Below are positions 15,832 to 26,650 of a stretch of 64,000 nt of DNA, piece after piece (the first letter of the stretch is position 1; each line of letters starts with the position of its first letter). The notes below the pieces were generated by a model. The model was not told where the DNA came from. It made no database searches and saw nothing but the letters and a program-made list of their open reading frames with translations. Origin of the DNA: Sulfurospirillum tamanense (lineage in GTDB: Bacteria; Campylobacterota; Campylobacteria; Campylobacterales; Campylobacteraceae). Position numbers and translations under genes: made by a program. Location of the stretch: positions 62,001 to 126,000 of the forward strand of contig NZ_JAFHKK010000001.1 of assembly GCF_016937535.1 (NCBI RefSeq). The letters are read 5' to 3'.

Positions 15832-17298
15832 TTACGCTGCCATGGGCGAAGCATTTTGAGGTTCTTTCTCAAGCGCTTTCCCAGCAGTCATGGTTTTGTA
15901 CATATTGTAAGTGAAGATGAAGAAGCCAACCAAATACAACAATCCACCTGTTGCCCGAATAACATAGTAAGGAAACAACACCGTCACTGTGTCAATAAAC
16001 GAATAGGCAAGATTACCAAACTGGTCCGTTGCACGCCACATCATCCCTTGAGTAATCCCTGCAACCCACATACTTGTAAAATAGAGCACAATGCCCGTAG
16101 TCTGAACCCAAAATTGCACTTCTAAAAGTTTTTTGCTGTAAAGTTCTCGTTTAAACATGCGAGGCGCCATATGAAACATCGCCGCCATAGTCATAAATCC
16201 AACCCAACCCAAAGTACCATCATGCACGTGACCTGGAATCCAATCCGTAAAATGCGCCAAAGCATTAACAGATTTGATAGATAAAATCGGCCCCTCAATG
16301 GTGCTAAACATATAAAAGGTGGAGGCTAAAATCATAAACTTAATAAGCGGATTAGATTTAATCTGGCCCCACTCACCCTTCATGGTCAAGAGCATGTTGA
16401 TTGCACTACCCCAAGAAGGCAAAATAAGCACAACCGAAAAGATAGACCCCATGGTCTGCATCCAATCAGGCACTGTAGAGTAGATAAGGTGGTGGCTTCC
16501 TGCCCACAAGTAGACAAACATCAAGCCCCAAAATGAAAGCAAAGAGAGTTTGTACGAGTAAATAGGCTGGCCTGATTCTTTTGGCAAGAAGTAGTAAATC
16601 TGCGCAATGATTGCTACAGTAAAGACAAAGGCAACCGCGTTGTGTCCATACCACCACTGCACCATCGCATCATTAGTGCCTGCGTACATAGAAACAGAGT
16701 GGTACCAATTTCCCATGCCTGAAACAAAGTACGTGGGAACTGCCATATTGTTAAAAAGATACAACATTGCTACTCCCAAAAAGGTTGCAATGAAATACCA
16801 AAGGGAAATATACAGTGCCTTTTCGCGACGGATACCAATAAGGCCAAACATACTCACGCCCCAAAGCACCCACACAATGACCACGCCAATATCAATAGGC
16901 CATTCAAGTTCTGCGTACTCTTTAGAGGTTGTCACGCCCGCAAAAAGCGACACAACCGCAACAAGCATCACGACCATATAAAGCCAAAAATGAAGTTTTC
17001 CAATAAGCATCAAAAAAGGCGATTCAGCCATCGATACCTTTAAAACACGCTGTCCAATGTAGTACCATGTAGAAAAAATACCTGCGAGCATAAACCCGAA
17101 GATAACCCCACTGGTATGCAAAGGGCGCAATCGACTAAACGTACCATACTCGCCCGCGAGGTAGTTCAGTTCTGGATATGCCATTTGATAGGCAATCAAC
17201 ACACCAATTACCATGCCGATGATTCCAAAAAGAATGGAAGCATACATAAACAGTTTGGCAACAGTGTAGTCGTAGTTCAATGCACTGCTTGGTTGCAT
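15832..17298 (-). CDS. ccoN: cbb3-type cytochrome c oxidase subunit I
   Basis: 488 residues, about twelve membrane helices. Haem and CuB histidines are visible in RLRPLHTSGVIFG, MVQWWYGHNAVAFVFT, AGSHHLIYSTVPDWMQ and IPGHVHDGTLGW. Catalytic subunit reducing oxygen at high affinity and pumping protons. First gene of ccoNOQP; AGGAGG precedes the ATG at 17298. The 133-bp upstream region holds a TATACT box and TTAAATT repeats described separately. Confidence 0.97.
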   Translation of the reverse strand: MQPSSALNYDYTVAKLFMYASILFGIIGMVIGVLIAYQMAYPELNYLAGEYGTFSRLRPLHTSGVIFGFMLAGIFSTWYYIGQRVLKVSMAESPFLMLIGKLHFWLYMVVMLVAVVSLFAGVTTSKEYAELEWPIDIGVVIVWVLWGVSMFGLIGIRREKALYISLWYFIATFLGVAMLYLFNNMAVPTYFVSGMGNWYHSVSMYAGTNDAMVQWWYGHNAVAFVFTVAIIAQIYYFLPKESGQPIYSYKLSLLSFWGLMFVYLWAGSHHLIYSTVPDWMQTMGSIFSVVLILPSWGSAINMLLTMKGEWGQIKSNPLIKFMILASTFYMFSTIEGPILSIKSVNALAHFTDWIPGHVHDGTLGWVGFMTMAAMFHMAPRMFKRELYSKKLLEVQFWVQTTGIVLYFTSMWVAGITQGMMWRATDQFGNLAYSFIDTVTVLFPYYVIRATGGLLYLVGFFIFTYNMYKTMTAGKALEKEPQNASPMAA

Positions 17299-17351
17299 TA
17301 AATTCCTCCTGCTAAGATTTTTATGTCACGCTAATATCACATAATTCGAGA

Positions 17352-17426
17352 AGTATAAAACAACTTTGATACAAGCAAGCTTAATAAGATTAAATTTGTG
17401 TTAAATTGAAACGGTAATGTTAAATT
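17352..17426 (-). promoter_or_regulatory. ccoN promoter with TTAAATT repeats
   Basis: On the minus strand a TATACT -10 (17352-17357) precedes ccoN. Upstream, the + strand reads (A/G)TTAAATT three times, at 17389, 17400 and 17419; the first two are 11 bp apart, the spacing at which OmpR-family regulators bind. The adjacent response regulator gene is an obvious candidate binder. Binding is inferred. Confidence 0.4.
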
Positions 17427-17431
17427 TTATT

Positions 17432-18115
17432 TCATGTGTCGATTTTGTATCCAAGACCAGGAACATTTTTAATGAATCCCCTTCCTGTTTTTTCTCTTAC
17501 GCGCTTAATGAAGGTTCGGATGGCGGCGTCACTGACGTTTTTATTGGCCCATACGGAGCGTTTTATCTCCTCATGTAGCACAAAGGTTCCCAAGTGTTTT
17601 ACAAGCAAAGAAACAAAAAGTAGCTCTTTTTTGGTTAAGCCAATCTCTTCACCTTGCAAGACAAGAACACGTTTAGATTTATCAAACTGGTACCCGCCGC
17701 CTACTTCAATGACCTCACTTGTCGCAAAACGCTCCTTGGCTACATGTAAAAGCGTTTCCATGAGTTCATCTGGGTCTATGGGCTTAATAAGATATTTATC
17801 TATCCCCACGTCTATCGCTTTTAATAACCGCTCCTTTTCACTAAAGGCACTTAAGATAATGACGGGAGTTTCTTTAGAGATGGCCTTGATAGCTCTGGCC
17901 ATATCTAGGCCATCCATAATAGGCATAGAGATATCTGTAACAACTATATCGGGTTTGTATTTTTTAAATTTTTTAAGCCCATCTTCGCCGTCACGCGCCG
18001 TAATGAGTTTTGAAAATTCATCCTCAATTGCTCCAGCAAGCGCCTCGCGGATGTCATTTTCATCCTCCACAAACAACACTACCAAACTTTTTAAATTGCC
18101 TAGCTCCGCACCCAT
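17432..18115 (-). CDS. OmpR-family response regulator
   Basis: 227 residues. Receiver domain (about 10-122) with acidic pair DEND, phospho-acceptor Asp in DIVVTDISMPIMDG, and the lysine in LIKPIDP. Winged-helix DNA-binding domain (about 135-225) ending VPGLGYKI. The position between ccoN and a PAS kinase, next to a TauE/SafE gene and carA, corresponds to the BumR slot of Campylobacter jejuni. 29 bp after the kinase gene. Likely controls respiration-linked genes; targets unknown. Confidence 0.9.
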   Translation of the reverse strand: MGAELGNLKSLVVLFVEDENDIREALAGAIEDEFSKLITARDGEDGLKKFKKYKPDIVVTDISMPIMDGLDMARAIKAISKETPVIILSAFSEKERLLKAIDVGIDKYLIKPIDPDELMETLLHVAKERFATSEVIEVGGGYQFDKSKRVLVLQGEEIGLTKKELLFVSLLVKHLGTFVLHEEIKRSVWANKNVSDAAIRTFIKRVREKTGRGFIKNVPGLGYKIDT

Positions 18116-18144
18116 CTACAACTCCTCAATACAATAATAGTTTA

Positions 18145-19362
18145 TTATTTTTCTAATCTTATCGGAACTTTAACATTGAAACAAGCTCCCTCGCCAGCAT
18201 TAAGTGCCTCAATACTCCCCTTCATGCTGTTTTCAACAATCATTTTGCTCATATACAGTCCAAGGCCCGTCCCTAAACTTCCTTGCTTTGTTGTGAAATA
18301 GGGTTCAAATATTTTTTCCAAAATTTCTTCATTTATTCCGCCTGCGTTATCTCGAACACTCACCATTAATGTTCTGCCATCAAAGCGCGCAATATGAATA
18401 TCAATGTATTTTTGCTCACAAGAACTTTCTAAAAAAGCATCTTTAGCATTGGTGATAAGATTAATGAGCACTTGAATAAGTTCACTTTTAAAGCCATGAA
18501 TCAATACTTTATCTTCAGATGTAACACGCACCACAATTTGTTCACTCCCCAATGTTCCCTTAAGCATAGCCAACGCGTCATCAACCACCTCGTTTATATA
18601 AAAATCCTCGCGGGGCTTATTGGGGTTGAAAAAATTACGAAAATCTTCAATAGTTTGAGACATTTTCTTAATCACCCCCTTGCCGTGTTCGTAGGTTTCC
18701 AAAAAAGCATTTTGGTCGCCTTGTCCAAACAACTTCTTAAGCTTATACAAATCAATGCCAAGTTCCGAGAGCGGTTGGCGCCACTGATGTGCAATATTGC
18801 CAATCATTTCCCCCATGGAAGCCAAACGCGCCTGAGTAAACAACAGCCGCTCTTTTTCGCGATTTTTAGCAACCTCTTCACTCACGCGACGTTCAAGATT
18901 TCGGTTTAAATCTTTAAGTTGCATCGTTTGAGACTGAACCCGCTCCTCCAAGGTGGAGTTGAGCTGTTCTAGCTCCTCCTCTTTGCGTTTCAGTGCCTCT
19001 GTTAGCACCACCGTGTCTGTCACGTCATAGCGGATGGCAATAAACTCTTCAATAACCCCTTGTGTATTTACCATTGGAATAACCGTTGTGTTCACATAAA
19101 ACGTTGTCCCATTTTTAGCACGGTTTTTAACGGTGGATTTATAAACTTTTTTAGCTAAGATGGTTTCCCAAAGCTTTTTAAAAGTCTCTTTGGGCACATC
19201 AGGATGACGCACAATGTTGTGATTTGCTCCAATGAGTTCCTTCTTTGAATAACCACAAATACGGCAAAACTCATCATTGACAAACGTAATAATACCCTCA
19301 ATGTTAGTCTTAGAAACAATATTGCTTGTCTCAATTGCTTCTTGGTATTTTTCAAGTTTCAT
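18145..19362 (-). CDS. PAS-domain sensor histidine kinase
   Basis: About 405 residues from ATG 19362 (AAGGA upstream; TGATG overlap with the preceding gene). One PAS domain (about 10-125) of the Aer-like type (ICGYSKKELIGANHNIVRHPDVP), a coiled coil (about 125-180), a DHp helix with the phospho-acceptor in NIAHQWRQPL, and an ATPase domain with LINLITNAKDAF and GTGLGLYMSKMI. No membrane helix, so cytoplasmic. The acceptor histidine is intact, unlike C. jejuni BumS, which is reported to lack it. The signal may be redox or a metabolite. Confidence 0.9.
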   Translation of the reverse strand: MKLEKYQEAIETSNIVSKTNIEGIITFVNDEFCRICGYSKKELIGANHNIVRHPDVPKETFKKLWETILAKKVYKSTVKNRAKNGTTFYVNTTVIPMVNTQGVIEEFIAIRYDVTDTVVLTEALKRKEEELEQLNSTLEERVQSQTMQLKDLNRNLERRVSEEVAKNREKERLLFTQARLASMGEMIGNIAHQWRQPLSELGIDLYKLKKLFGQGDQNAFLETYEHGKGVIKKMSQTIEDFRNFFNPNKPREDFYINEVVDDALAMLKGTLGSEQIVVRVTSEDKVLIHGFKSELIQVLINLITNAKDAFLESSCEQKYIDIHIARFDGRTLMVSVRDNAGGINEEILEKIFEPYFTTKQGSLGTGLGLYMSKMIVENSMKGSIEALNAGEGACFNVKVPIRLEK

Positions 19363-20036
19363 CACATTCCTTGTGTTGCCATAAAGCCCATATAACTCAT
19401 ATAAATACCGTATCCTATGATTAAAAAGCTTGCCGCCTTGATCATAAGTTCCCTAAAATGGCCGCCCTTTAAAAACCCAATAATATACCCAAAGCCAAGC
19501 AATGCAGGCACTGTGGACAAACCAAAAATAGCCATCACCACCCCACCCCAAAACCATGAAGCGGTTGCCACCGCCGAAACGGCAAAGAAATAAACCAAAC
19601 CACAAGGCAAAAACCCATTAAGGAGACCAAGTCCATAAAAACTCCCCAAAGAAGGTGAACGAATAAGCCGTGCAAATAAAATACGCACCCACGGATGGGT
19701 CGCCAAGGAAGATTCCAATGAAGTTAAAAACTTGATTTTCCCCATAAGAGAAAGTCCCATAAGCACCATAAAAATACCTACACAAAAATAGAGATACCCT
19801 AAAACTATTGGAGAAATAGCAATAACGCCACCCATTAGTCCAAATAATATGCCCAGTAAAACATAAGATGTTACGCGTCCAAAATTGTAGGCAAGGTGGG
19901 CTAAAAGCTGAGAAGGAATAGGGGATGAGGGGTTTATTTTAGCACTGGTGTAGGCCACCACAAAGCCTCCACACATGCCGATACAGTGGCCCAAGCTTCC
20001 AAAAAAAGCGACGCCAATAATTGCGTATAGGTTCAC
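19362..20036 (-). CDS. Sulfite exporter TauE/SafE family (DsbD-like) membrane protein
   Basis: 224 residues, six or so helices, with a membrane cysteine motif GHCIGMCGGFV at about 16-26 and PCGLVYFF near 143, resembling the cytochrome c-biogenesis/heavy-metal membrane proteins often found by cco genes. May move copper or reducing equivalents for oxidase assembly; not proven. GTG start. 21 bp after carA; its stop overlaps the kinase start. Confidence 0.75.
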   Translation of the reverse strand: MNLYAIIGVAFFGSLGHCIGMCGGFVVAYTSAKINPSSPIPSQLLAHLAYNFGRVTSYVLLGILFGLMGGVIAISPIVLGYLYFCVGIFMVLMGLSLMGKIKFLTSLESSLATHPWVRILFARLIRSPSLGSFYGLGLLNGFLPCGLVYFFAVSAVATASWFWGGVVMAIFGLSTVPALLGFGYIIGFLKGGHFRELMIKAASFLIIGYGIYMSYMGFMATQGM

Positions 20037-20057
20037 TGCATCGATGGGTTGCTCCTC

Positions 20058-21188
20058 TTAGAGGCGTTTAGCAAAGGTTTGAAAAATATACTTACTTTCG
20101 TGCGGCCCTGGGCTTGCTTCGGGGTGATGTTGGACAGAAAAGGCAGGGGTTTCTTTGTACTCAAGCCCTTCAATCGTCTTATCAAACAAATTCATATGCG
20201 TCACGGTTGCAATTTCGCACACCGCATCTGGCACATTATAATTGTGGTTTTGCGCTGTAATTTCTACAATGCCTGTTGCACTGTTTTTCACAGGATGGTT
20301 GCCACCATGCTGCCCAAATTTCAGCTTATATGTAGGATAACCATGGGCGATAGAGAGCAGTTGGTGCCCCAAGCATATCCCAAACAGAGGAATTTTTGCT
20401 TTAATGAGTGCTTTGATTTGAGCGATAGGTTCGGCTAAGATTAACGGATCCCCGGGCCCATTAGAGAGAAATACACCTGAAATTTCCCCAGCTTCATAAC
20501 GAGCAATCAGCTCCTCGGCTTTACATGTAGAAGGCACAACTTCCACTTCAAGCCCCACTTCACACAATTCGTTGAGAATATTGCGCTTTACCCCAAAGTC
20601 AATTGCAATAATTTTTTTACCCAAATAGTTTGTTGCCTCTTTGTACGAAAGTGCCGTTTCGTCCCATGCTCCGTAATTATGCACATAGGGCTCTTTGGTG
20701 CTAACTTGTTGGATATAATCGACTTCTTCGATACGTGGCGCCTCTTCAAGAAGGCGTTTTAACTCTTCTTTTGAAGAAATTTCTGTTGAGGCAATCATCA
20801 TTCTTGGACCACCATCGCGCACCATTTTTGTCAAATAGCGTGTATCAATGTCGCAAATACCAAGGGTTTTATGTGCCTCCAAAAAGTCAGGCAAGGAAGA
20901 AGAAGATCTGAAATTAGAAGCTTCAAAATTTGTTTTGCGCACAATCATTCCTGAAGCATGCACCTTAGCACTCTCCATATCTGCATCATTGGTGCCCACG
21001 ATGCCAATTTCTGGCATCGTAAATACAACAAACTGTCCCGCATAGCTTGGATCACTCATAATTTCTTGGTAACCACTCATGGAAGTGTTAAAAACAATCT
21101 CTCCCACGCGTGTTCCCGAAGCACCAAACCCTTTTGCTTCTAAAAATAGACCATTTTCTACATAAATCCATACGGGCTTTAAACTCAT
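20058..21188 (-). CDS. carA: Carbamoyl-phosphate synthase small subunit
   Basis: 376 residues. N-terminal domain with GEIVFNTSMSGYQEIMSDPSY; class I glutamine amidotransferase domain with nucleophile in FGICLGHQLLS, and HHPEASPGPHE carrying the His/Glu of the triad. Supplies ammonia from glutamine to CarB for arginine and pyrimidine synthesis; carB is not in this window. Start overlaps the DUF507 stop by 4 bp. Confidence 0.97.
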   Translation of the reverse strand: MSLKPVWIYVENGLFLEAKGFGASGTRVGEIVFNTSMSGYQEIMSDPSYAGQFVVFTMPEIGIVGTNDADMESAKVHASGMIVRKTNFEASNFRSSSSLPDFLEAHKTLGICDIDTRYLTKMVRDGGPRMMIASTEISSKEELKRLLEEAPRIEEVDYIQQVSTKEPYVHNYGAWDETALSYKEATNYLGKKIIAIDFGVKRNILNELCEVGLEVEVVPSTCKAEELIARYEAGEISGVFLSNGPGDPLILAEPIAQIKALIKAKIPLFGICLGHQLLSIAHGYPTYKLKFGQHGGNHPVKNSATGIVEITAQNHNYNVPDAVCEIATVTHMNLFDKTIEGLEYKETPAFSVQHHPEASPGPHESKYIFQTFAKRL

Positions 21189-21739
21189 TGCAACATCCCC
21201 CTGCGTCGTAATTCCTCTTCGTACAAGCGCTCAAACACCAACTCATACTCTTCTGAACCTGGAACAAGCTTGCGTTTATAGTGGCTAATGCGCTCAATTA
21301 CCACATCTTCAATGCCTTCAAAATTTTTCAAGTACTCTTCAATGGCATTGTAAATCACATTTTTAACACGATTTTCCGAAACGGTGTACTCAATAAGTCC
21401 TGTTTTCCATGCAGATTCCAAAATGCGGTGTGCCACATCATTGTAACGGTCTTCATAGGAAAGGACAACGTCATACTCTTTGGCTAGTTTTTTCTTCACA
21501 AGCCAAAACATATTGCGTCGGTCTACTTGCATAAATTCGATGTCATCTTCGTTTTCTTCTAGTACCTCATTGACACGCTCTTCCAAAGCCAGCTCTCGCT
21601 GAACATCTTGCGCTAAAAACTCTTGGCCCAATTTGGCAACAGGCTCGAGTCCGGAAGTGAGTGTTACAAACCCGCAATTAAGAAGATCGATGGCGATTTT
21701 ATTGGCGATGTAAGGGGTATGAGGCATTCGGATTTTCAT
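21185..21739 (-). CDS. DUF507 family protein
   Basis: 184 residues from ATG 21739 (AAGGTG upstream; starts MKIRMPHTPYIANKIAIDL). Mostly charged and helical, with VERISHYKRKLVPGSEEYELVFERLYEEELRRRG at the end, the hallmark of DUF507. No assigned function. Genetically tied to carA here and in Campylobacter. Confidence 0.85.
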   Translation of the reverse strand: MKIRMPHTPYIANKIAIDLLNCGFVTLTSGLEPVAKLGQEFLAQDVQRELALEERVNEVLEENEDDIEFMQVDRRNMFWLVKKKLAKEYDVVLSYEDRYNDVAHRILESAWKTGLIEYTVSENRVKNVIYNAIEEYLKNFEGIEDVVIERISHYKRKLVPGSEEYELVFERLYEEELRRRGMLQ

Positions 21740-21852
21740 AATGTCACCTTCGGTAAATTTTGGCAATTTTACCCAATAAAAGGTAAATATCTGTTGAGAC
21801 AAGGAAGGGCAATAGCCTATCGCATTTTAAAAACACTAATAAAAATTTACCC

Positions 21853-22593
21853 TTAAGAAGGGGGGTGCAAAATCTTTGCTTTTTCTTTTTCATATTCTTC
21901 TTCTGTTATGGCGCCGATGTCACACAAGTGTTTTAGTTTTTCAAGGGTCTCATAAGGGCCTTCTTTGGGCTGACTAAACTCTTGTTTCCCGAGTCCAAGC
22001 ATTCGCCCAAGCAATCCAAAAACACGCTTAATAGCCCGTGCAATTTTAGGCAAAACCCACACCATAATTCCAACAAAGAAAACCAAAAGCACTAAAAAAA
22101 GAACCGGATGGTTAAGTGCTGTCCATAGGCCTGCAAAGACTAGCATATCTTCCCCCACAGAAGCGCCCCAATTACTAAAAGGCTCAGGAGAAGTGTTAAT
22201 CATGACTCTACTTCCTGCTTTGGTAGCATGCGTTGAAGCAGCCATACCGCCACCCAAAATTGCTGCAGCCATTGCCATTGCTGGCGCCACTTCGCCAACC
22301 GCCCCAGCTGCCAACAAGGCACCCGCAGGAATACGCACAAAGGTATGAATCGCATCCCAGCCTGAATCCACCCCTGGGGTTTTATCTGCGATAAATTCCA
22401 CCATATACATAAGGCCCGCCGCCCCAATGACCATGGGATTTGACAACACCTCCAAGGCGGGAGGCAATACAATCGCGCCCTGTGTTGCCCCAATTCCCAA
22501 AACCAACAGCGTCGCATAGAGGTTAATACCGCTCGCCCAAGAAGCGCCCATGGCCAGAGCGATTGTCTGAATAAGGTCATTATACTGTTCCAT
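21853..22593 (-). CDS. DUF4126 membrane protein with C-terminal SHOCT-like motif
   Basis: 246 residues. The N-terminal 190 residues are hydrophobic and Ala/Gly-rich (ALAMGASWASGINLYATLLVLG, PEVL-type loops, GGGMAASTHATKAGSRVMIN), matching DUF4126. The last 30 residues (LKHLCDIGAITEEEYEKEKAKIL) match a SHOCT short helix, a module thought to mediate oligomerisation. Function unknown. Confidence 0.7.
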   Translation of the reverse strand: MEQYNDLIQTIALAMGASWASGINLYATLLVLGIGATQGAIVLPPALEVLSNPMVIGAAGLMYMVEFIADKTPGVDSGWDAIHTFVRIPAGALLAAGAVGEVAPAMAMAAAILGGGMAASTHATKAGSRVMINTSPEPFSNWGASVGEDMLVFAGLWTALNHPVLFLVLLVFFVGIMVWVLPKIARAIKRVFGLLGRMLGLGKQEFSQPKEGPYETLEKLKHLCDIGAITEEEYEKEKAKILHPPS

Positions 22594-22675
22594 AAGGGCT
22601 CCTTGTTTGAATAGATTGGCTACAAAAAAGGTTGCAAAAACCTTGATTGAGCTTATATGTAAAGCCTAAAAAATT

Positions 22676-23188
22676 TTATTGAAACGGCGGTCCTTTGCTT
22701 AACAAGGTTGTAATTTCAGAAGCAACGTTGGGATTCATTTTTGCCAAAATTTGGGATACTTTTTTAGGAGGCAGGGTGAATAAAATCCCAGCGGCTTCTT
22801 GGCGCGTTAGGGCTTCTAAAATTCCAGCGGCAGCATTATCCTTCATCTTGTTATAGGTTTCACGCAATTTGTTCTCTTTTTCCCCTTGAATGGTTGCTAA
22901 AATCTCTTGATTTTCTTTCAGTATTGCCTCGATAGCAATTTCCTTTTGAGTAATCTCTGCAAGCACCGCATCCACCTTGGCCTGTTCGCGTGCAAGGGCT
23001 TCTTCTTTTTGAGTAAAAAGTGCATTGGTGGCGGCTCTCAAGGCTTCAAAGGATTGTTTGGCTTCGTCGATGAGCTCCACCTCACGCTGCAGTTCACTTT
23101 TTCGCTCTTCAAAAATTTTAGTACAATCTGTTACCTGCGCAAAAACAACCATGTGAAATACTAGCAGCACTCCAAGAATTTTCCTCAT
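22676..23188 (-). CDS. MotE-like periplasmic coiled-coil protein
   Basis: 170 residues: signal peptide (1-17), long coiled coil (about 25-115), and a C-terminal MgtE_N-like module with AAGILEALTRQEAAGILFTLPPKKVSQILAKMNP. This is the architecture of MotE, a chaperone for the flagellar motor protein MotC in Rhizobium; Campylobacter has a similar gene in the same place. Overlaps the FliJ-like gene by 4 bp, which supports a flagellar or export role. Confidence 0.65.
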   Translation of the reverse strand: MRKILGVLLVFHMVVFAQVTDCTKIFEERKSELQREVELIDEAKQSFEALRAATNALFTQKEEALAREQAKVDAVLAEITQKEIAIEAILKENQEILATIQGEKENKLRETYNKMKDNAAAGILEALTRQEAAGILFTLPPKKVSQILAKMNPNVASEITTLLSKGPPFQ

Positions 23189-23610
23189 CGCACTTTTCCT
23201 CCTAATGCATACAGCTGTAGTGCCACCTCATCAAGCGTCAGCTGCTCTTGTTTTTTTAAACGCTTTAGCATTGCCGAAGTTGCTTCTTCTTCAAGGTATT
23301 TGATTTTTTCAAAATCTCGCCTTGCTTCTTGGTAGTGGTGCAAACAGGCGTTTGCTTCTAATTGAGCAGCTTCTAGGGATTCATATAAATCCTGTTTTTG
23401 CCGGTACAGCCGCTCCCCAAAAGCCTTTACATGTAAAAGGTCACAAAACATTCCTTGGGCAGGAACCTGTTGTGACCGCTGGGCTTCTTCTACAAGAAAA
23501 ATCTCTTTTTCAATACGCGATACTTTTGTGCGTGCCTCCATGAGCGCGGCCTCTTTAGCGTCTAAAAGCTGTTTTTTTACTTTTGCGATAGCGCTAAATT
23601 TTTGGTCCAT
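23185..23610 (-). CDS. FliJ-like coiled-coil protein
   Basis: 141 residues, almost entirely heptad-like helix, small and highly charged, starting MDQKFSAIAKVKKQLLDAKEA. Size and composition match FliJ-type flagellar export stalk proteins, and the downstream MotE-like gene fits that. The palindrome at 23426 is read as LHVK. Other coiled-coil families cannot be excluded. Confidence 0.5.
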   Translation of the reverse strand: MDQKFSAIAKVKKQLLDAKEAALMEARTKVSRIEKEIFLVEEAQRSQQVPAQGMFCDLLHVKAFGERLYRQKQDLYESLEAAQLEANACLHHYQEARRDFEKIKYLEEEATSAMLKRLKKQEQLTLDEVALQLYALGGKVR

Positions 23611-23646
23611 TGGCTCATCCTTTAGCCGTTAAGCGTGCCATAACTC

Positions 23647-25748
<2,102 letters not shown>

Positions 25749-25806
25749 GCGCTACTTTCTTTTTAGAGTTTTTACAAAATTCTTGATACGCTTTTGAAGC
25801 AAAGAG

Positions 25807-25830
25807 GGACAATTGTACCCAAATTGGCTT
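25807..25830 (-). promoter_or_regulatory. Possible promoter of hisZ-purA
   Basis: On the minus strand GGGTACAATTGTCCC places a TACAAT -10 (25812-25817) about 65 bp upstream of hisZ, inside a near-palindrome. No clear -35 box. Weak call. Confidence 0.3.
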
Positions 25831-25846
25831 TAAAGGCGAATGCCCT

Positions 25847-26650
25847 TTATGCCCAAAATCCAAAAACCCCTAAAAGCAACACTCCTAATCCCAAGCGGTA
25901 CGCCACAAAAGGCGTCATAGATGTTTTGGCAATGAGCCCCATAAACCATGTGATGCACCCATAAGCGCTCAGAGCAGAAACCCCCGCACCCAAGGCCAAG
26001 ATTTCCCACTGAACTCCCTCCTTAAGGGCCAAAAGTTCCATGCCCTTGAGTCCACCCGCTAGCACAATTACTGGGATAGAAAGTAAAAAAGAAAAACGCG
26101 CGGCACTTACCCGTGAAAACCCAAATAACAACGCCGCGGTGATGGTCACGCCCGAACGGGACGCACCAGGAATCAGCGCAAGGGCTTGGAAAACCCCAAT
26201 AGTAAGGGCAAGCATCAAGGTCAACTCTCCCAGTTCTCGCGCTCCGCCCTTACGGTCTGCTACATAGAGCAAAAGTCCAAACCCCAAGGTTGCATAGGCA
26301 ATCACACTGGGAGAGCGCAAGAGTATTTCTACCACGTCACCCAAAAACAACCCCGCCAAACCCACAGGAATCGTCCCCACAATCACCATCCACGCCAAAG
26401 AGCTCTCTCCTGTGGCTTGGCGTTTCCAAAGAGAAACACACCAATCCCGAAGTAACGCCCACACATCGCGCCAAAAATAGGCCAATACTGCCATCAATGA
26501 GCCTACATGCACCGCCACATCAAAGGCTAATCCTTGGTCTTCCCAGTGTAAAAATTCGGGAATTAGAATCAGGTGGGCGGAACTTGAGATGGGCAAAAAT
26601 TCCGTGAGCCCCTGAACAAGGGCTAACACTACGGCTTGGTACCACTCCAT
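25847..26650 (-). CDS. uppP: Undecaprenyl-diphosphatase UppP (BacA)
   Basis: 267 residues, seven or eight membrane helices. Signature QGLTEFLPISSSAHLIL at about 13-29 and GASRSGVTITAALLFGFSR near 163-181 hold the catalytic Glu, Ser, His and Arg residues. Recycles the lipid carrier for cell-wall synthesis. Its ATG shares a base with the gph stop (TAATG). Confidence 0.97.
   Translation of the reverse strand: MEWYQAVVLALVQGLTEFLPISSSAHLILIPEFLHWEDQGLAFDVAVHVGSLMAVLAYFWRDVWALLRDWCVSLWKRQATGESSLAWMVIVGTIPVGLAGLFLGDVVEILLRSPSVIAYATLGFGLLLYVADRKGGARELGELTLMLALTIGVFQALALIPGASRSGVTITAALLFGFSRVSAARFSFLLSIPVIVLAGGLKGMELLALKEGVQWEILALGAGVSALSAYGCITWFMGLIAKTSMTPFVAYRLGLGVLLLGVFGFWA

Noticed and set aside
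25807-25849. Terminator-like pairing after uppP (GGC...GCC around 25826-25853)
   Set aside because: Arms have several mismatches and no T-tract, so a terminator cannot be supported.
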